NCBI RefSeq assembly: GCF_014649915.1
Contig: NZ_BMTY01000011.1
Location: 117,232-181,231 of the forward strand
Length of the DNA stretch: 64,000 nucleotides
Direction: 5' to 3'
DNA from: Streptomyces toxytricini
Lineage (GTDB): Bacteria; Actinomycetota; Actinomycetes; Streptomycetales; Streptomycetaceae
Positions 7,089 through 16,389 of this stretch are shown one piece after another. Below the pieces are notes generated by a model, which searched no databases, had not been told where the DNA came from, and saw nothing but the letters and a program-made list of their open reading frames with translations. The translations under genes were made by a program, and so were the position numbers. Positions within the stretch are counted from its first letter, which is position 1, and the number at the start of each line of letters is the position of its first letter.

Positions 7089-8771
7089 TCAGGCCTGGCA
7101 GACGCCCCGCTCGTGGTCGAACGTGGCGGTGTCACGGGAGAACTGCCACTGCGGGGCGAGCAGCTGCTGGTTCAGCTGACCGGCTGCCGCGGGGCTCTCC
7201 ACGATGTAGCCGAAGTCCTGGAGCCACGCCGGGTAGAGGTTCTTCGAGCCGATGTAGAACGCCGATCCGTCCACGGCCACCAGCTTGTGGTGCTGGGCGT
7301 ACGGGCGGCCGTCGGCCCACTTCGGGCTCTTCGAGCTGCGGAACGTGGCCAGCTGGAGGGTGGAGCACATGGCGGCCTTGGCCTTGGCCTGGTCGCCCGT
7401 CAGCAGTGCCAGGCGGGCGCGCAGGACGTCGCTGATCTCGGAGAGCGACTTGATCTGGGAGTAGCCTCCGCTGCCGACGGCGCCCCGGTTCTCCGGGTCG
7501 CTGACCACGATGCGGACCTTGACACCGGCGGCCATCTTCGCGGCGAGCGCGTCGTAGACGCGGATGTCGTAGCGCGGCAGGGGCGGGCAGGTCGCGTTCA
7601 TGTCCTGCTGGGAGATCTCGATGTGCCGCTCGGCGCTGGAGATGAGCGTCCGCAGGGCGCTCTCCTCCGGGTTGACGGTGTCGTAGTCGCGGTCGGCGTT
7701 GGTGTTGTCGTGGAGGCCGACGACGCCGCACTTGGTGTCCGGGGCGGCGGGCAGGGTCGGCTGGAACGCGGACGCGGGGTCGTTGCGCCTGATGCCGACG
7801 CCGAGACCGCCGACCGCGATGGCCGGGACGCCGCCGGTTCCGGCCCGGTCGCCGCGGGTGCCCGCGCCGGGCTCGGCCGCCGCGGCGGCGGCGTTCTCGC
7901 CGGCCAGGGCGGGCGTGCAGGCGGCACCGTTCGAGGAGGCGAACCAGACGCTCGCGAAGTTGCCCTTGTTCCGGCAGGTCCAGGACCACAGCTCGTCGAG
8001 GTACCGGCCGGCCGTGCCGGCCGCCGGGCCGCGCAGGGCCAGGGAGACGTCGGCGACGGGGTGCGCGGTCTCCAGGTAGTCGTCCTTCCAGCTGTTGATG
8101 CCGCCGGTGATGACGGAGCTGCCGTCGACCACGAGGAGCTTGGAGTGGTTCCAGGAGAACGCCGTCTTCGACGTGGTCATGGAGGCGACGTTCAGGTCGA
8201 TCCGGGAGGCGGCGTCGGGGCCGAGCTTGGCGACGAGCTCGTCGCGGTACTTCGACGGCACCACGTTCACGTGGTAGACGGGCGCGGCGCCGACGAGGAT
8301 GCGCACCTTGAGCTTGTTCCCGCGCGCGGCCGCGGTCTTGAGCCCGGCGACGATCGCGTCCTGGAAGCCGCCGTTCGGGAACGGGGCGAGGGTCGATATG
8401 TCGACCGTACGCGTGGCCTGCGCGATGTTCTCCGTCGTCTTCGCGAGAAGGCGCTCGGCGCCGGGGCGGGAGGCGCAGGTGTCGTCGCCCCAGCAGCCGG
8501 GCGTCTGGAGCAGCCAGTCGCCGCCGCCCGCGGCGGAGGCGTCGAGGGTGTTGCCGGCGGTCCGCTCCCACACCGTGCCCTCGAGGCCGGGCGAGACCTG
8601 GCGGAGCATCTGCTCGACGGAGTCGAGGTGCGGGGCCGGGCCCGCAACCGGGGCGGGGCCGTTGCCCGGGGCGGCAGCGGCGGGGCCGGCGGCGCACAGG
8701 GCCAGCATGACCGCCCCGACCGCGGCGCGGGTGGCGGGGGCGGAGGGGCGGAAAAGGGTATTGCGGTGCAA
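7089..8771 (-). CDS. pld: Secreted phospholipase D (Streptomyces type)
   Basis: An exported enzyme of about 560 residues that hydrolyses or transphosphatidylates phospholipids such as phosphatidylcholine. It has a signal peptide (hydrophobic core GAVMLALCAAGPAAAA) and two HKD motifs, NHSKLLVVDG in the first half and QHHKLVAVDG near the C-terminus, each followed by a glycine-rich strand. HDNTNADRDYDTVNPEESAL and GYIVESPAAAGQL match the Streptomyces PLD family as I know it. I chose the TTG at 8771 because AAGGAAG lies 5-6 bp upstream and the N-terminus then reads MHRNTLFRPSAP, like family precursors; an in-frame start at 8828 has no such site. It stands alone, after a bidirectional terminator. 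Confidence 0.93.
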   Translation of the reverse strand: MHRNTLFRPSAPATRAAVGAVMLALCAAGPAAAAPGNGPAPVAGPAPHLDSVEQMLRQVSPGLEGTVWERTAGNTLDASAAGGGDWLLQTPGCWGDDTCASRPGAERLLAKTTENIAQATRTVDISTLAPFPNGGFQDAIVAGLKTAAARGNKLKVRILVGAAPVYHVNVVPSKYRDELVAKLGPDAASRIDLNVASMTTSKTAFSWNHSKLLVVDGSSVITGGINSWKDDYLETAHPVADVSLALRGPAAGTAGRYLDELWSWTCRNKGNFASVWFASSNGAACTPALAGENAAAAAAEPGAGTRGDRAGTGGVPAIAVGGLGVGIRRNDPASAFQPTLPAAPDTKCGVVGLHDNTNADRDYDTVNPEESALRTLISSAERHIEISQQDMNATCPPLPRYDIRVYDALAAKMAAGVKVRIVVSDPENRGAVGSGGYSQIKSLSEISDVLRARLALLTGDQAKAKAAMCSTLQLATFRSSKSPKWADGRPYAQHHKLVAVDGSAFYIGSKNLYPAWLQDFGYIVESPAAAGQLNQQLLAPQWQFSRDTATFDHERGVCQA

Positions 8772-9146
8772 TGTGACTTCCTTGCAGGAGGGATCGCCGT
8801 CGCCGCAGAGGGGGCCCGGCAAGATCAACTCGCGGAAGTTACCACTCGGTCAGATGGTCGAAGAATCCGATGAGTACGTTTCGGCCACACCGTCAACTTG
8901 GCCCCCCCACCTGCCCGATCCGGCCCCTCGCGCGCCGCCCGGCCGTCCCGGAAGGCCCGCCCGACACGGGGCGAACGCCCGTTCCGGGACCTCCGCGAGG
9001 GGATTCGGATTGGACAACCGCACGCGTGAGCGACCACGATGATGCGCGCAACATCGCGGCAGCTCAGGGGGGCAAACCGGTCACATGGTGTCGTTCCTCC
9101 GCTCGGTCCGCATCGTCCCCAATTCCGACACCGGAGAGATTTCGCC
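8772..9146. other. Divergent promoter region of pld and the RDD gene
   Basis: A 375-bp gap without a credible gene. On the minus strand TTGACG near 8891-8896 could be a -35 for pld, but no convincing -10 follows at the right spacing. CCGGAGAG before 9147 is the ribosome site of the RDD gene. Nothing else stands out. Confidence 0.35.
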
Positions 9147-9779
9147 ATGAGCTTCGGCGACCCGAACAATCCGTACGGCCAGCCCCCGCAGGGCCAGCCC
9201 GGCTACCCGCAGCAGGCCCCGCAGGGCGTGCCGCCGCAGTACGGCTACCCGCAGCAGCCCGCGCCGGGCGCGGCCCCGCAGTACGGCTACCCGCAGCAGC
9301 CGGCCGCCGCCCCGTACGGCGGCTACCCGGCGCCCGGCATGCCCGGCGCCGGCATGCCGGAACTCGCCCACTGGGGCCTCCGCGTCGGCGGCTACCTGCT
9401 CGACATGCTGATCATCGTCGGCCCGATGTACGCCCTCGGCTTCATCGACCTGGCCACGGCCTCGAACTCGGCGACCGCCGAGCCCGGCATCTTCTTCACC
9501 ATCGGCATTCTCTACGCCCTCGGCATGGCCATCTTCCAGCTGTACAAGGAAGGCGCCACCGGCCAGTCGATCGGCAAGAAGATCGTCGGCATCAGCGTGC
9601 TCCGCGAGGCCAACGGCACCCCCCTCGGCTTCGGCATGGCCTTCGTCCGCAAGCTGGCCCACGTCCTCGACGGCCTGCCCTGCTACATCGGCTGGCTGTG
9701 GCCGCTGTGGGACGACAAGAAGCAGACGTTCGCCGACAAGGTGTGCAGCACCGTCGTCGTCCGCGTCCCCAAGGTCTGA
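9147..9779 (+). CDS. RDD family membrane protein with proline/glutamine-rich N-terminus
   Basis: A 210-residue inner-membrane protein. Residues 1-70 are a low-complexity cytoplasmic tail with repeated YPQQ and QYGYPQQ blocks. The RDD domain follows: LAHWGLRVGGYLLDMLIIV, a second hydrophobic helix around IFFTIGILYALGMAIFQLYK, and GATGQSIGKKIVGISVL, the family's hallmark loop, then VRKLAHVLDGLPCYIGWLWPLWD. The ATG follows GGAGAG. RDD proteins are mostly of unknown function; some act as sodium/proton antiporters. The tail resembles those that recruit other proteins in actinobacteria, but that is conjecture. Confidence 0.88.
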   Translation: MSFGDPNNPYGQPPQGQPGYPQQAPQGVPPQYGYPQQPAPGAAPQYGYPQQPAAAPYGGYPAPGMPGAGMPELAHWGLRVGGYLLDMLIIVGPMYALGFIDLATASNSATAEPGIFFTIGILYALGMAIFQLYKEGATGQSIGKKIVGISVLREANGTPLGFGMAFVRKLAHVLDGLPCYIGWLWPLWDDKKQTFADKVCSTVVVRVPKV

Positions 9780-9798
9780 CCGCTCCTCGGACCTCCCC

Positions 9799-9830
9799 CG
9801 CCCGGCAGCGCTCCCCGGCGCTGCCGGGCG
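9799..9830. terminator. Bidirectional terminator hairpin
   Basis: CGCCCGGCAGCGC (9799-9811) and GCGCTGCCGGGCG (9818-9830) form a perfect 13-bp stem with a 6-nt loop between the convergent RDD and DUF6493 genes. Confidence 0.8.
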
Positions 9831-9879
9831 TACGCGTTCCCGGGCCGGCCCGCGGCGGAGCCTGCCCGGCCGCCCCGCC

Positions 9880-12621
9880 TCAGGCCGCCCGTGCTGCGGC
9901 CTCCGCGCCGGCCCCCGGCCGCGCCGCGTCACCCGCGCCGCCCGCCCGCGCGTCCGCTTCGGCGAGCGCCGTCCGCAACCGCCGGGCCTGCACGGCCAGC
10001 TGGGACGAGCCCGCCCGCTCCGCCGCCCCGGCGAGCCCCTCGGGCGCCGGGCCGGCCGCCCCGCACCCCTGGGCGCAGTCCGCGGCCACGGCCAGCACCT
10101 CCCCCGCGCCCCGCGCCCCGGCGCCGTCGGCCAGCAGCGCCGGCAGGGCCTGAGCGAGCAGCGTCCACGTCAGGCGGTACGCGCCGGTGGCGGCGGCCGT
10201 GCGGGCCGCGTCGGCGAGCCGGTTGGGCTTGACCGTGCCGAGGGCGAGCAGTTCGGCGAGGTCCCGCCCGAGCAGCGCGGCGTCCAGCTCCCCGCGGGCG
10301 GCGAGGACCAGCAGGGCGTCCACCGCGGCCAGCCGGTCCTCGGCGTGCCGGGCGCCGAGGCCGGTGGCGACGGCCAGGTGCAGGACGGGGCCCGCCGGGC
10401 CGCCCAGTTCGGCGATCCGCGCCAGCAGCTCCCCGGCCCCGCGTTCCCCGACCGTGGCGCAGGCGGTCAGCGCGGGCAGCAGCCAGACGGCCTGCGTCTC
10501 GCGGTCCTCGGGCATGACGGAGTGCTGGGCGAGCTCGTAGCCGCTCCAGTGGTAGCAGCGCCGGCCCGTGTCGGCGTACGGGCGGCCGAGCCGCCGGAAC
10601 TCGGCGGGGAAGGAGCCGTCCTGCAGTGCGGGGCGCTCGGGCAGCTCGACGACGATGCGCGGCACCGTCTCGCGGGTCCTGTCCCACCCGAGGCGGCTCG
10701 CCGCGGAGGCGGGCTCCTGCACCCGGCGCGCCGTGCGCGGCGGCTCCCCGGCGGAGGCGAGCCAGGCGGCGAGGCGCCCGCCCTCGGCGGTGCCCAGCGC
10801 GGAGGCCGCCGCGGCGGCCTCCGGGTCGCGGCGGACGCGCAGCAGGGCCTGGGCGAAGTCGGCCGGGGCGGGTGCGGCGCCGAGGCGCCCGTACTCCGCG
10901 AGGCGGGCGACGAGTTCGAGGGGCTCCAGCGTGCCCGTGTCCCAGCTGGGGGTGGCCAGCAGGAACGGCAGCGGGTCGGTCAGGGTGCGGGCCGCCGCCT
11001 CCCGGATCCGGGCTGTGGTGACCGCGCCGAGCGCGGCGTGCACGCAGTCGTGCGGGTAGCCGACGCCCCGGCGGCTCCCCGCGGTCCGCAGGTCGACCGC
11101 CCGGACGCAGCCGAGCACCGTCGCGGCGACGAGTTCCACGCCCTCGAACCACTCGGGGTCCGTCCAGCCGTCGGCCTGGAGCCAGCGGCGGTCGGCGAGG
11201 GCGGGGTGCAGGACCGCGGCGAGGGCCGCGCGGTCGCGGTGGGCGTGGCGGACGAGGGCGTCGAGGGCGGTTTCGAACTCCGCGGGGTCCGGCTGCCGGG
11301 CGTGGGTGGGGGCGGCGACCAGTTCCACCGTCGCGGCGAGCGATAGGTCCGCGGCCGGCGCCGTCCGGCGGCGCTCCGGCGCCGGCGGCAGCACGTCCTC
11401 ACAGGGCCCGGCCGCGGCGCCGCCTGCGGACGCGCCGAGGAGTTCCGCCGCGGCGCGCCGGTGCACCGGGCCGAGGAGCCCGGCCTGGTCGGCGAGTTCG
11501 GCGCGCAGGGCATCGTCCTCGGGCCGCAGGTGTGCGGCGGCGAGCCGCAGGGCGCGCTCCTGGAGCGCGGTGTCCGCGTGCCCGAACGCCGCCGCGGCCG
11601 CGGGCAGCAGCACGGCCCGGTCGTCGGGGCTTCGCCGCAGGGCCTTGCCGAGGAGCACGAGCTGGGCGCGTACGAGCTTCTTCTCGGGTCGGAAGAGGAC
11701 GGCGGCGGACATCTCGGCGAGCTGCTCGGCGGTCAGCCGGCCCGCCTCGGCCAGGCCGGCGAGGATTCCCTGGGCGTGCCCGGCGAGCGGCGAGGGGGCG
11801 TCGCCGGCCATGGCGATCCAGTCGCCGGTGCGCGCCTGCTGCTCGTCCTGGGTGAGGTCGAGGGCCTGCAGGAGGTCGAGGTAGAAGGACAGGTGGGCGG
11901 GGCGGCCGCCGCGCAGCAGGCGGGCCGTGCAGCCGTCGGCGAGGACGCTGCGGTCGAGGAGCCCGTCCGCGGCGAGCCGGGCCAGTTCGGCGGGCCAGCC
12001 GCTGCCGTCGGTGGAGCGGCCGTACCAGGAGAGCGGTTCGGCGGGCTCGGCCGTCTCGAACAGCAGGGGGACGAACGCGCGCAGCTGCGGCTCCTCCCGG
12101 AGCGCCGCGCGCAGCGGCCGGCCGCGGCCGGCGGAGCGTCCGGGGCCGCCGGTGCTCATCTCGCGGACCCAGCCGTTGACGAAGGCGTCGCCGGTGGGCA
12201 GGGGGCAGTCGGCCCGGCGGACGAGTTCCCGGATGAGGGGGTAGTCCTCCTCGGCGGTGGCGGCGCGGGCGGCGAGGCGGTGCGCGACGTCGCCGAGCCA
12301 GGCGGGGTCGCGGTCGGCCAGGACGTGGAGGAGGAGTGCGGTGCGCCGTGCGGGGTTGTCCGTACGGAGGTCCCGGGCGGCGATCCAGGCGGCGGCGGCC
12401 GCGGCTCCGGTGTGGCAGGCGGCCCCGGCGAGCAGCAGGCCGCGGCGTATGCGCTCCCGCTCCTGCCAGCGGGACCAGTCCCAGCCGCGGACTTCGCGGC
12501 GCAGGGCGGTCAGTTCGGGTACGAGGGTGCGGCGCTCGGCCGGGGTGAGGGGCCGGAGCAGGGCGGGGAGGGCGTCGCCGGCGCTCCGGCGTACGGCTTC
12601 GAGGACGGCGGCGGTGCTCAT
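9880..12621 (-). CDS. Large helical-repeat protein, probably DUF6493 family
   Basis: A 913-residue soluble protein starting MSTAAVLEAVRRSAGDALP. Almost the whole length is alanine/leucine-rich helices resembling HEAT-type repeats, with few strands and no enzymatic motif. I associate it with the DUF6493 family found next to SWIM proteins in streptomycetes; this is from memory and not checked. The start ATG overlaps the stop of the SWIM gene by 4 bp (ATGA), so translation is coupled and the two products probably act together. The C-terminal ~60 residues are a low-complexity Ala/Gly tail. Function is unknown; a scaffold role would fit. Confidence 0.8.
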   Translation of the reverse strand: MSTAAVLEAVRRSAGDALPALLRPLTPAERRTLVPELTALRREVRGWDWSRWQERERIRRGLLLAGAACHTGAAAAAAWIAARDLRTDNPARRTALLLHVLADRDPAWLGDVAHRLAARAATAEEDYPLIRELVRRADCPLPTGDAFVNGWVREMSTGGPGRSAGRGRPLRAALREEPQLRAFVPLLFETAEPAEPLSWYGRSTDGSGWPAELARLAADGLLDRSVLADGCTARLLRGGRPAHLSFYLDLLQALDLTQDEQQARTGDWIAMAGDAPSPLAGHAQGILAGLAEAGRLTAEQLAEMSAAVLFRPEKKLVRAQLVLLGKALRRSPDDRAVLLPAAAAAFGHADTALQERALRLAAAHLRPEDDALRAELADQAGLLGPVHRRAAAELLGASAGGAAAGPCEDVLPPAPERRRTAPAADLSLAATVELVAAPTHARQPDPAEFETALDALVRHAHRDRAALAAVLHPALADRRWLQADGWTDPEWFEGVELVAATVLGCVRAVDLRTAGSRRGVGYPHDCVHAALGAVTTARIREAAARTLTDPLPFLLATPSWDTGTLEPLELVARLAEYGRLGAAPAPADFAQALLRVRRDPEAAAAASALGTAEGGRLAAWLASAGEPPRTARRVQEPASAASRLGWDRTRETVPRIVVELPERPALQDGSFPAEFRRLGRPYADTGRRCYHWSGYELAQHSVMPEDRETQAVWLLPALTACATVGERGAGELLARIAELGGPAGPVLHLAVATGLGARHAEDRLAAVDALLVLAARGELDAALLGRDLAELLALGTVKPNRLADAARTAAATGAYRLTWTLLAQALPALLADGAGARGAGEVLAVAADCAQGCGAAGPAPEGLAGAAERAGSSQLAVQARRLRTALAEADARAGGAGDAARPGAGAEAAARAA

Positions 12622-14048
12622 CGGGTTCCTCCGGAAGTGCGGGTGGCGGCGGTGCGGGCGGCGGGGGCGGCGGCCCGGGCGCGCCGGGCCATGCGTACGG
12701 CGAGGGCGTGCTTGCAGGGGCCGCGGCGGCCGCGGTGGTCGGCCCACCACTGGCAGGTGCAGCTCAGCACCCCGCCGGCGGACTCGCGGACCTGGTAGCG
12801 CCGCCCGCCGGAGGCGACGGTCGCGGTGGCGTCGGCGCGCAGGGAGACGTTGCCGTCGGCGAGGAGGGCGCGGGCGGCGCCGAGCCGGGGGTTGTGGCGT
12901 TCGGCGCGGGCGGCGTCGTAGGGGAGTTCGCGGTGGAAGTAGGCGGCTTCGGCGGCGTCGTAGCCGACGCGGCCGGCGGTGCCGAGGCGGACGAGGGCGG
13001 CGCGGACCCGCGGGACCGTCAGCCCGGACTGCTCGGCGAGGTCGGCGGTGTCGATCCGCGGTTCCCAGGCGAGGAGGACGGAGACGAGTTCGGCGTCGGC
13101 GGCCGCGTCGTCGGTGGCGAGCGCCTCGAGGACGCCGCCCTCGCCGGAGAAGCCGCGGTGGGGCTCCGGGGAGAGGGTGAGGGTGAGCCGCATGCCGGGG
13201 GCGGCGACCTCCCAGGCGGAGGCGGTCGCGGCGCCGCCGTGTGCCGCGGGGCCGTAGACGCGCAGGCCGGTGGCGTGCCGCAGGATCCGCTGGAGGGCGG
13301 CGAGCCGCTCGGGCCCGGGGAGGCAGACGGCGCCGGGAACGGGCCGGGTGGTGGGGCGCAGGGTGGCTCCGGCGGGGACGACCCACAGCGGGGCCGCCCG
13401 TCCGGTGGCGCCGCTGCCGCCGGGCGCGGTGCGCGGCAGGGTGCGCAGGAAGCGTACGGCTTCGGCGGCGGAGAGCTCGGCGCGCAGGTCGAACGCGGCG
13501 GAGACCACCTGGGACTCGGCGAAGCCGCGCAGCCAGCGGTCGGGCAGCGGCACCTTCTTCTCGACGACGGGCCCTTCCAGGGTGGTGACGGCGAGGTCGT
13601 CGGGGCCGACGCGCAGGTGCATCGGGTCGTCGCCGGCGAGCCGCGACAGGGCTTCCCGCAGCGGGTTGTTGACGTCGACGTTGGTGGTGCCGTGGCCGGT
13701 GTCGGCGCCGTCCAGGCCTTCCGGGAGCACGTCGAGCCGGGCGTAGACGCCGCAGCAGCCGGAGAACGACTCGAAGCGGAGCCGGTCCCCGTTGGCGGTG
13801 ACGACGGGGTCGAGGGAGGCCCGCAGCGTGCGCTGGTGGTAGCGGGCCGCGGCGACGTCGGCGACGGCGAGCAGCCCGCGGGCTGCGGCCTGCGGCGAGC
13901 GCAGGAACCCGGCGAAGAAGCTCGGGTGCTCCTCGGCGCCCACGGGTGTCAGCCCTCCGGCGGTCTCCAGGCCCAGGAGGTGCCCCTGCGGGTCGGAGGT
14001 GAGGGACGACGGGCGTGCGTAGGCGAGTGCCTGCATGGATCGGCTCAT
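12618..14048 (-). CDS. SWIM zinc finger protein
   Basis: A 476-residue protein with a C-terminal SWIM zinc finger, the CxCx(n)CxH motif, seen as LSCTCQWWADHRGRRGPCKH near residue 445. SWIM fingers bind DNA or proteins. The middle of the protein (about 270-400) contains a helix-turn-helix-like stretch LAEQSGLTVPRVRAALVRLG, so nucleic acid or partner recognition is likely. The ATG at 14048 gives MSRSMQALAYARPSS; ATG at 14036 is an alternative. The stop overlaps the start of the large helical-repeat gene, forming a two-gene operon. Role is unknown; similar pairs occur near MoxR/VWA-type chaperone genes in other actinobacteria, but none is seen here. Confidence 0.85.
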   Translation of the reverse strand: MSRSMQALAYARPSSLTSDPQGHLLGLETAGGLTPVGAEEHPSFFAGFLRSPQAAARGLLAVADVAAARYHQRTLRASLDPVVTANGDRLRFESFSGCCGVYARLDVLPEGLDGADTGHGTTNVDVNNPLREALSRLAGDDPMHLRVGPDDLAVTTLEGPVVEKKVPLPDRWLRGFAESQVVSAAFDLRAELSAAEAVRFLRTLPRTAPGGSGATGRAAPLWVVPAGATLRPTTRPVPGAVCLPGPERLAALQRILRHATGLRVYGPAAHGGAATASAWEVAAPGMRLTLTLSPEPHRGFSGEGGVLEALATDDAAADAELVSVLLAWEPRIDTADLAEQSGLTVPRVRAALVRLGTAGRVGYDAAEAAYFHRELPYDAARAERHNPRLGAARALLADGNVSLRADATATVASGGRRYQVRESAGGVLSCTCQWWADHRGRRGPCKHALAVRMARRARAAAPAARTAATRTSGGTR

Positions 14049-14547
14049 GGGCGTCAACGTAGGGGCGCGCACTGACAACCGGACGGCCCGTCACCCGCCG
14101 CGGCGAGCGCGCCTGGTGGTGGGCCGCGCCGCGGCGGGGCGCCGACGGGCGGGCGTCGCGTTCGCACACGAGGAGCACCCGGCGGCCGTCACACGACGAC
14201 GGACGCCGGGCCGCCGGGGCGCCGGGCCGCCGGGGCGCCGGTGCACCCCCGACTGGGATGGAGCCCGTATGGGCAGCATCCCCGCCACGGATCCCGTACG
14301 GGCAGCGCCCCGCTGCGGACACCCACGAGGGCGGTTATCGGACCCGCGGTTCACGGTGGTCGATCCACCGCGTTCGCAAGTGCGCTGACGCGACGGCTCC
14401 CGAAGCGGCCGATTCCGCACCGGCCGGTCCCGCGACCCTGCTGTAGCCCGGGACGCGCGGGGCCGCGGCCGGCAGCCGCACGAGGGTCCTGCCGGACACC
14501 GGCGGGGCCCCCGGCCCCGTTCCGGGCGTCTGCGCCGGACCGTCGCG
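14049..14547. other. 499-bp intergenic region with short tandem repeats
   Basis: No credible gene is seen. A 16-bp unit GCCGGGCCGCCGGGGC is tandemly repeated at 14205-14220 and 14221-14236 with a partial third copy. Near 14262-14311, CCCGTATGGGCAGC and CCCGTACGGGCAGC form a second imperfect direct repeat. The region should carry the promoter of the SWIM gene. Confidence 0.5.
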
Positions 14548-15552
14548 TCAGTCGCCGTCGGCCTCGTGCCGGCGCGGGGCCAGGCGTTCCACGACCTCCG
14601 CGAGATCCTCGCACACCTGCTCGATCCGCAGGCGGATGTTGTTCTGCTCGGTCACCAGCGCCGACAGCAGCAGCACGGTCAGGGCCGCGGAGCCGTTGAG
14701 GGCCTGGAGGTTGACCATGATGTCGAACAGGGTGTGGCCGGCGAAGGGGCCCGCCTGGTCGATCGCCGCGGAGATCGCGATGACGGAGACCAGCAGGGCG
14801 CACGGGGCGCCGCCGACGTGCTGGAAGCGGACGCCGGCCCAGATCAGCATCGGGAAGACGAGGAAGAGCACCGACAGCTCGCTGCGGCAGGCCACGGTGG
14901 TGACGAGGCCGCAGGTGACCAGCAGGGCCAGCGCCTCGGCCGCGCGGTAGGCGTCCGCCGGCAGGGTGACGTGCGGGAGGACCAGCAGCACCGGGGTGAC
15001 CAGGAGCACGCCCATCGCGTCGCCCGCCCACCAGGCGGCCCACACCGGCCAGAACTCCGACGGCGGCAGGTCGCCGGTGGCGACGAGCATGCCGCAGCCG
15101 ATGGTCGCGCTGATCAGCATGGCCGGAAGGCCCGCCAGGAAGACGAGGGCCAGCGCGTCCCGCAGCCGGTCCATCTGTGTGCGGAACCCGGTGCGCCGCA
15201 GCAGCAGGTACGCGCACACGGGGGCGAGGGTGTTGCCGAGGAGGAGCCCCGCGTCCCCGGGTTCGAAGGAGGCCAGGTGCTCGATGTTCATGTACGCGCC
15301 GAGCGTGATGCCGGGCCAGGCGCGCAGGCCGAACCACAGCAGGGCGGCGAGGGCGATGCCGGTGGGCGGCCACAGCGGGGTGACCATGGCGCCTTCGACG
15401 ACGATGCTCAGCAGGAGCCCGGCCTGTCCGGTTGCGTAGTAGGCGACCGCGACCGCGAGGATCCTGAGGACGTCGGCGACGAGGGCTCGCCATTCCACGG
15501 TGCGCACCACAGCATCAGACAACAGGCACCGCCCCGGGGAGGGGCGTGACAC
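14548..15552 (-). CDS. MASE1 domain integral membrane protein
   Basis: A 334-residue protein with about eight predicted transmembrane helices and the MASE1 signature WPPTGIALAALLWFGLRAWPGI. MASE1 is a membrane sensor domain usually fused to a cytoplasmic output such as GGDEF, kinase or PP2C. Here the output is missing and the protein ends in a short, charged cytoplasmic helix (residues ~295-334) that looks like a coiled coil, LVTEQNNIRLRIEQVCEDLA. The next gene upstream encodes a PP2C-type phosphatase whose stop lies only 3 bp before this GTG start, so the sensor and output are separate but co-expressed. The start has only a weak ribosome site. Confidence 0.85.
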   Translation of the reverse strand: MSRPSPGRCLLSDAVVRTVEWRALVADVLRILAVAVAYYATGQAGLLLSIVVEGAMVTPLWPPTGIALAALLWFGLRAWPGITLGAYMNIEHLASFEPGDAGLLLGNTLAPVCAYLLLRRTGFRTQMDRLRDALALVFLAGLPAMLISATIGCGMLVATGDLPPSEFWPVWAAWWAGDAMGVLLVTPVLLVLPHVTLPADAYRAAEALALLVTCGLVTTVACRSELSVLFLVFPMLIWAGVRFQHVGGAPCALLVSVIAISAAIDQAGPFAGHTLFDIMVNLQALNGSAALTVLLLSALVTEQNNIRLRIEQVCEDLAEVVERLAPRRHEADGD

Positions 15553-15555
15553 GCG

Positions 15556-16389
15556 CTACCCGGCGCCCCGTCCGCGTTCGTCGTGGCTGATGACGAGGAC
15601 GGCGGCGTCGTCGGCGTGGCCGGTGGAGTCGGCGACCTTCATGACCTCGGCGGCCAGTTCGGCGGGGTCGGTGCCCGCCGCCTCGCGTACGACGCGCAGG
15701 ACGCGTTCGAGGCCGACGTCGAGGGGGAAGGCGGGGCCTTCGATGACGCCGTCGGTCAGCAGGACGATGGATCCGGCCCGGTCCAGCCTGCGGCGGGTGA
15801 CGGCGTATCCGGCGCCGGGCAGCATGCCGAGGGGGACGCCGCCCTCGTCCTCGGCCATGCCGTAGCGGCCGTCGACGGTGGCCCATATCGCGGGGACGTG
15901 GCCGGCGCGGGCGCAGTCCAGTTCCCAGGTCTGCGGGTCGAAGCGGAGCAGGGTGCAGGTGGCGAAGAGCTCGGTGCCGGTCGAGAGCAGCACGTCGTTG
16001 GTCCTGCCGAGGACCTCGCCGGGGTCGTCGACGACGGAGGCGATGGCGCGCAGGCCGATGCGGACCTGGCCCATGAAGGCGGCGGCTTCGACATCGTGTC
16101 CCTGGACGTCGCCGATGGAGAAGGCGAGGGCGCCGTCGGGCAGCCGGAAGCCGTCGTACCAGTCGCCGCCGATGTCGAGGCCGTGCCGGGCGGGCGCGTA
16201 GCTGGCGGCGGTGCGCAGTCCGGGGACGCAGGGCAGGGAGCCCGGCAGCATCTCGCGCTGGAGGGCTTCGGCGAGCTCGACGCGGGCCTGCTGGTGTTCG
16301 GCGCCGGCGCGGGCGCGGGCGGTGAGTCGTCCGAGGGTGCTCAGCAGGTCGTCCGCGCTCTGCGACCGGGGGCCGCGGCGCGGGATCAC
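15556..16389 (-). CDS. SpoIIE/RsbU-type PP2C protein serine phosphatase
   Basis: A 277-residue phosphatase. After a short helical segment with ALQREMLPGSLP, typical of RsbU-like enzymes, the PP2C domain shows DIGGDWYDGFRL, FSIGDVQGHDVEAAAFMGQ, LLTDGVIE and HADDAAVLVI, including the metal-binding aspartates. Such enzymes dephosphorylate anti-anti-sigma factors in partner-switching cascades. The gene is first in an operon with the MASE1 membrane protein, a likely input module. No anti-sigma or anti-anti-sigma gene is nearby, so the substrate must be encoded elsewhere. Confidence 0.9.
   Translation of the reverse strand: MIPRRGPRSQSADDLLSTLGRLTARARAGAEHQQARVELAEALQREMLPGSLPCVPGLRTAASYAPARHGLDIGGDWYDGFRLPDGALAFSIGDVQGHDVEAAAFMGQVRIGLRAIASVVDDPGEVLGRTNDVLLSTGTELFATCTLLRFDPQTWELDCARAGHVPAIWATVDGRYGMAEDEGGVPLGMLPGAGYAVTRRRLDRAGSIVLLTDGVIEGPAFPLDVGLERVLRVVREAAGTDPAELAAEVMKVADSTGHADDAAVLVISHDERGRGAG

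Noticed and set aside
14205..14311. Possible tRNA or small RNA in the repeat-rich gap
   Set aside because: No cloverleaf, anticodon arm or T-loop motif is present; only short tandem repeats.
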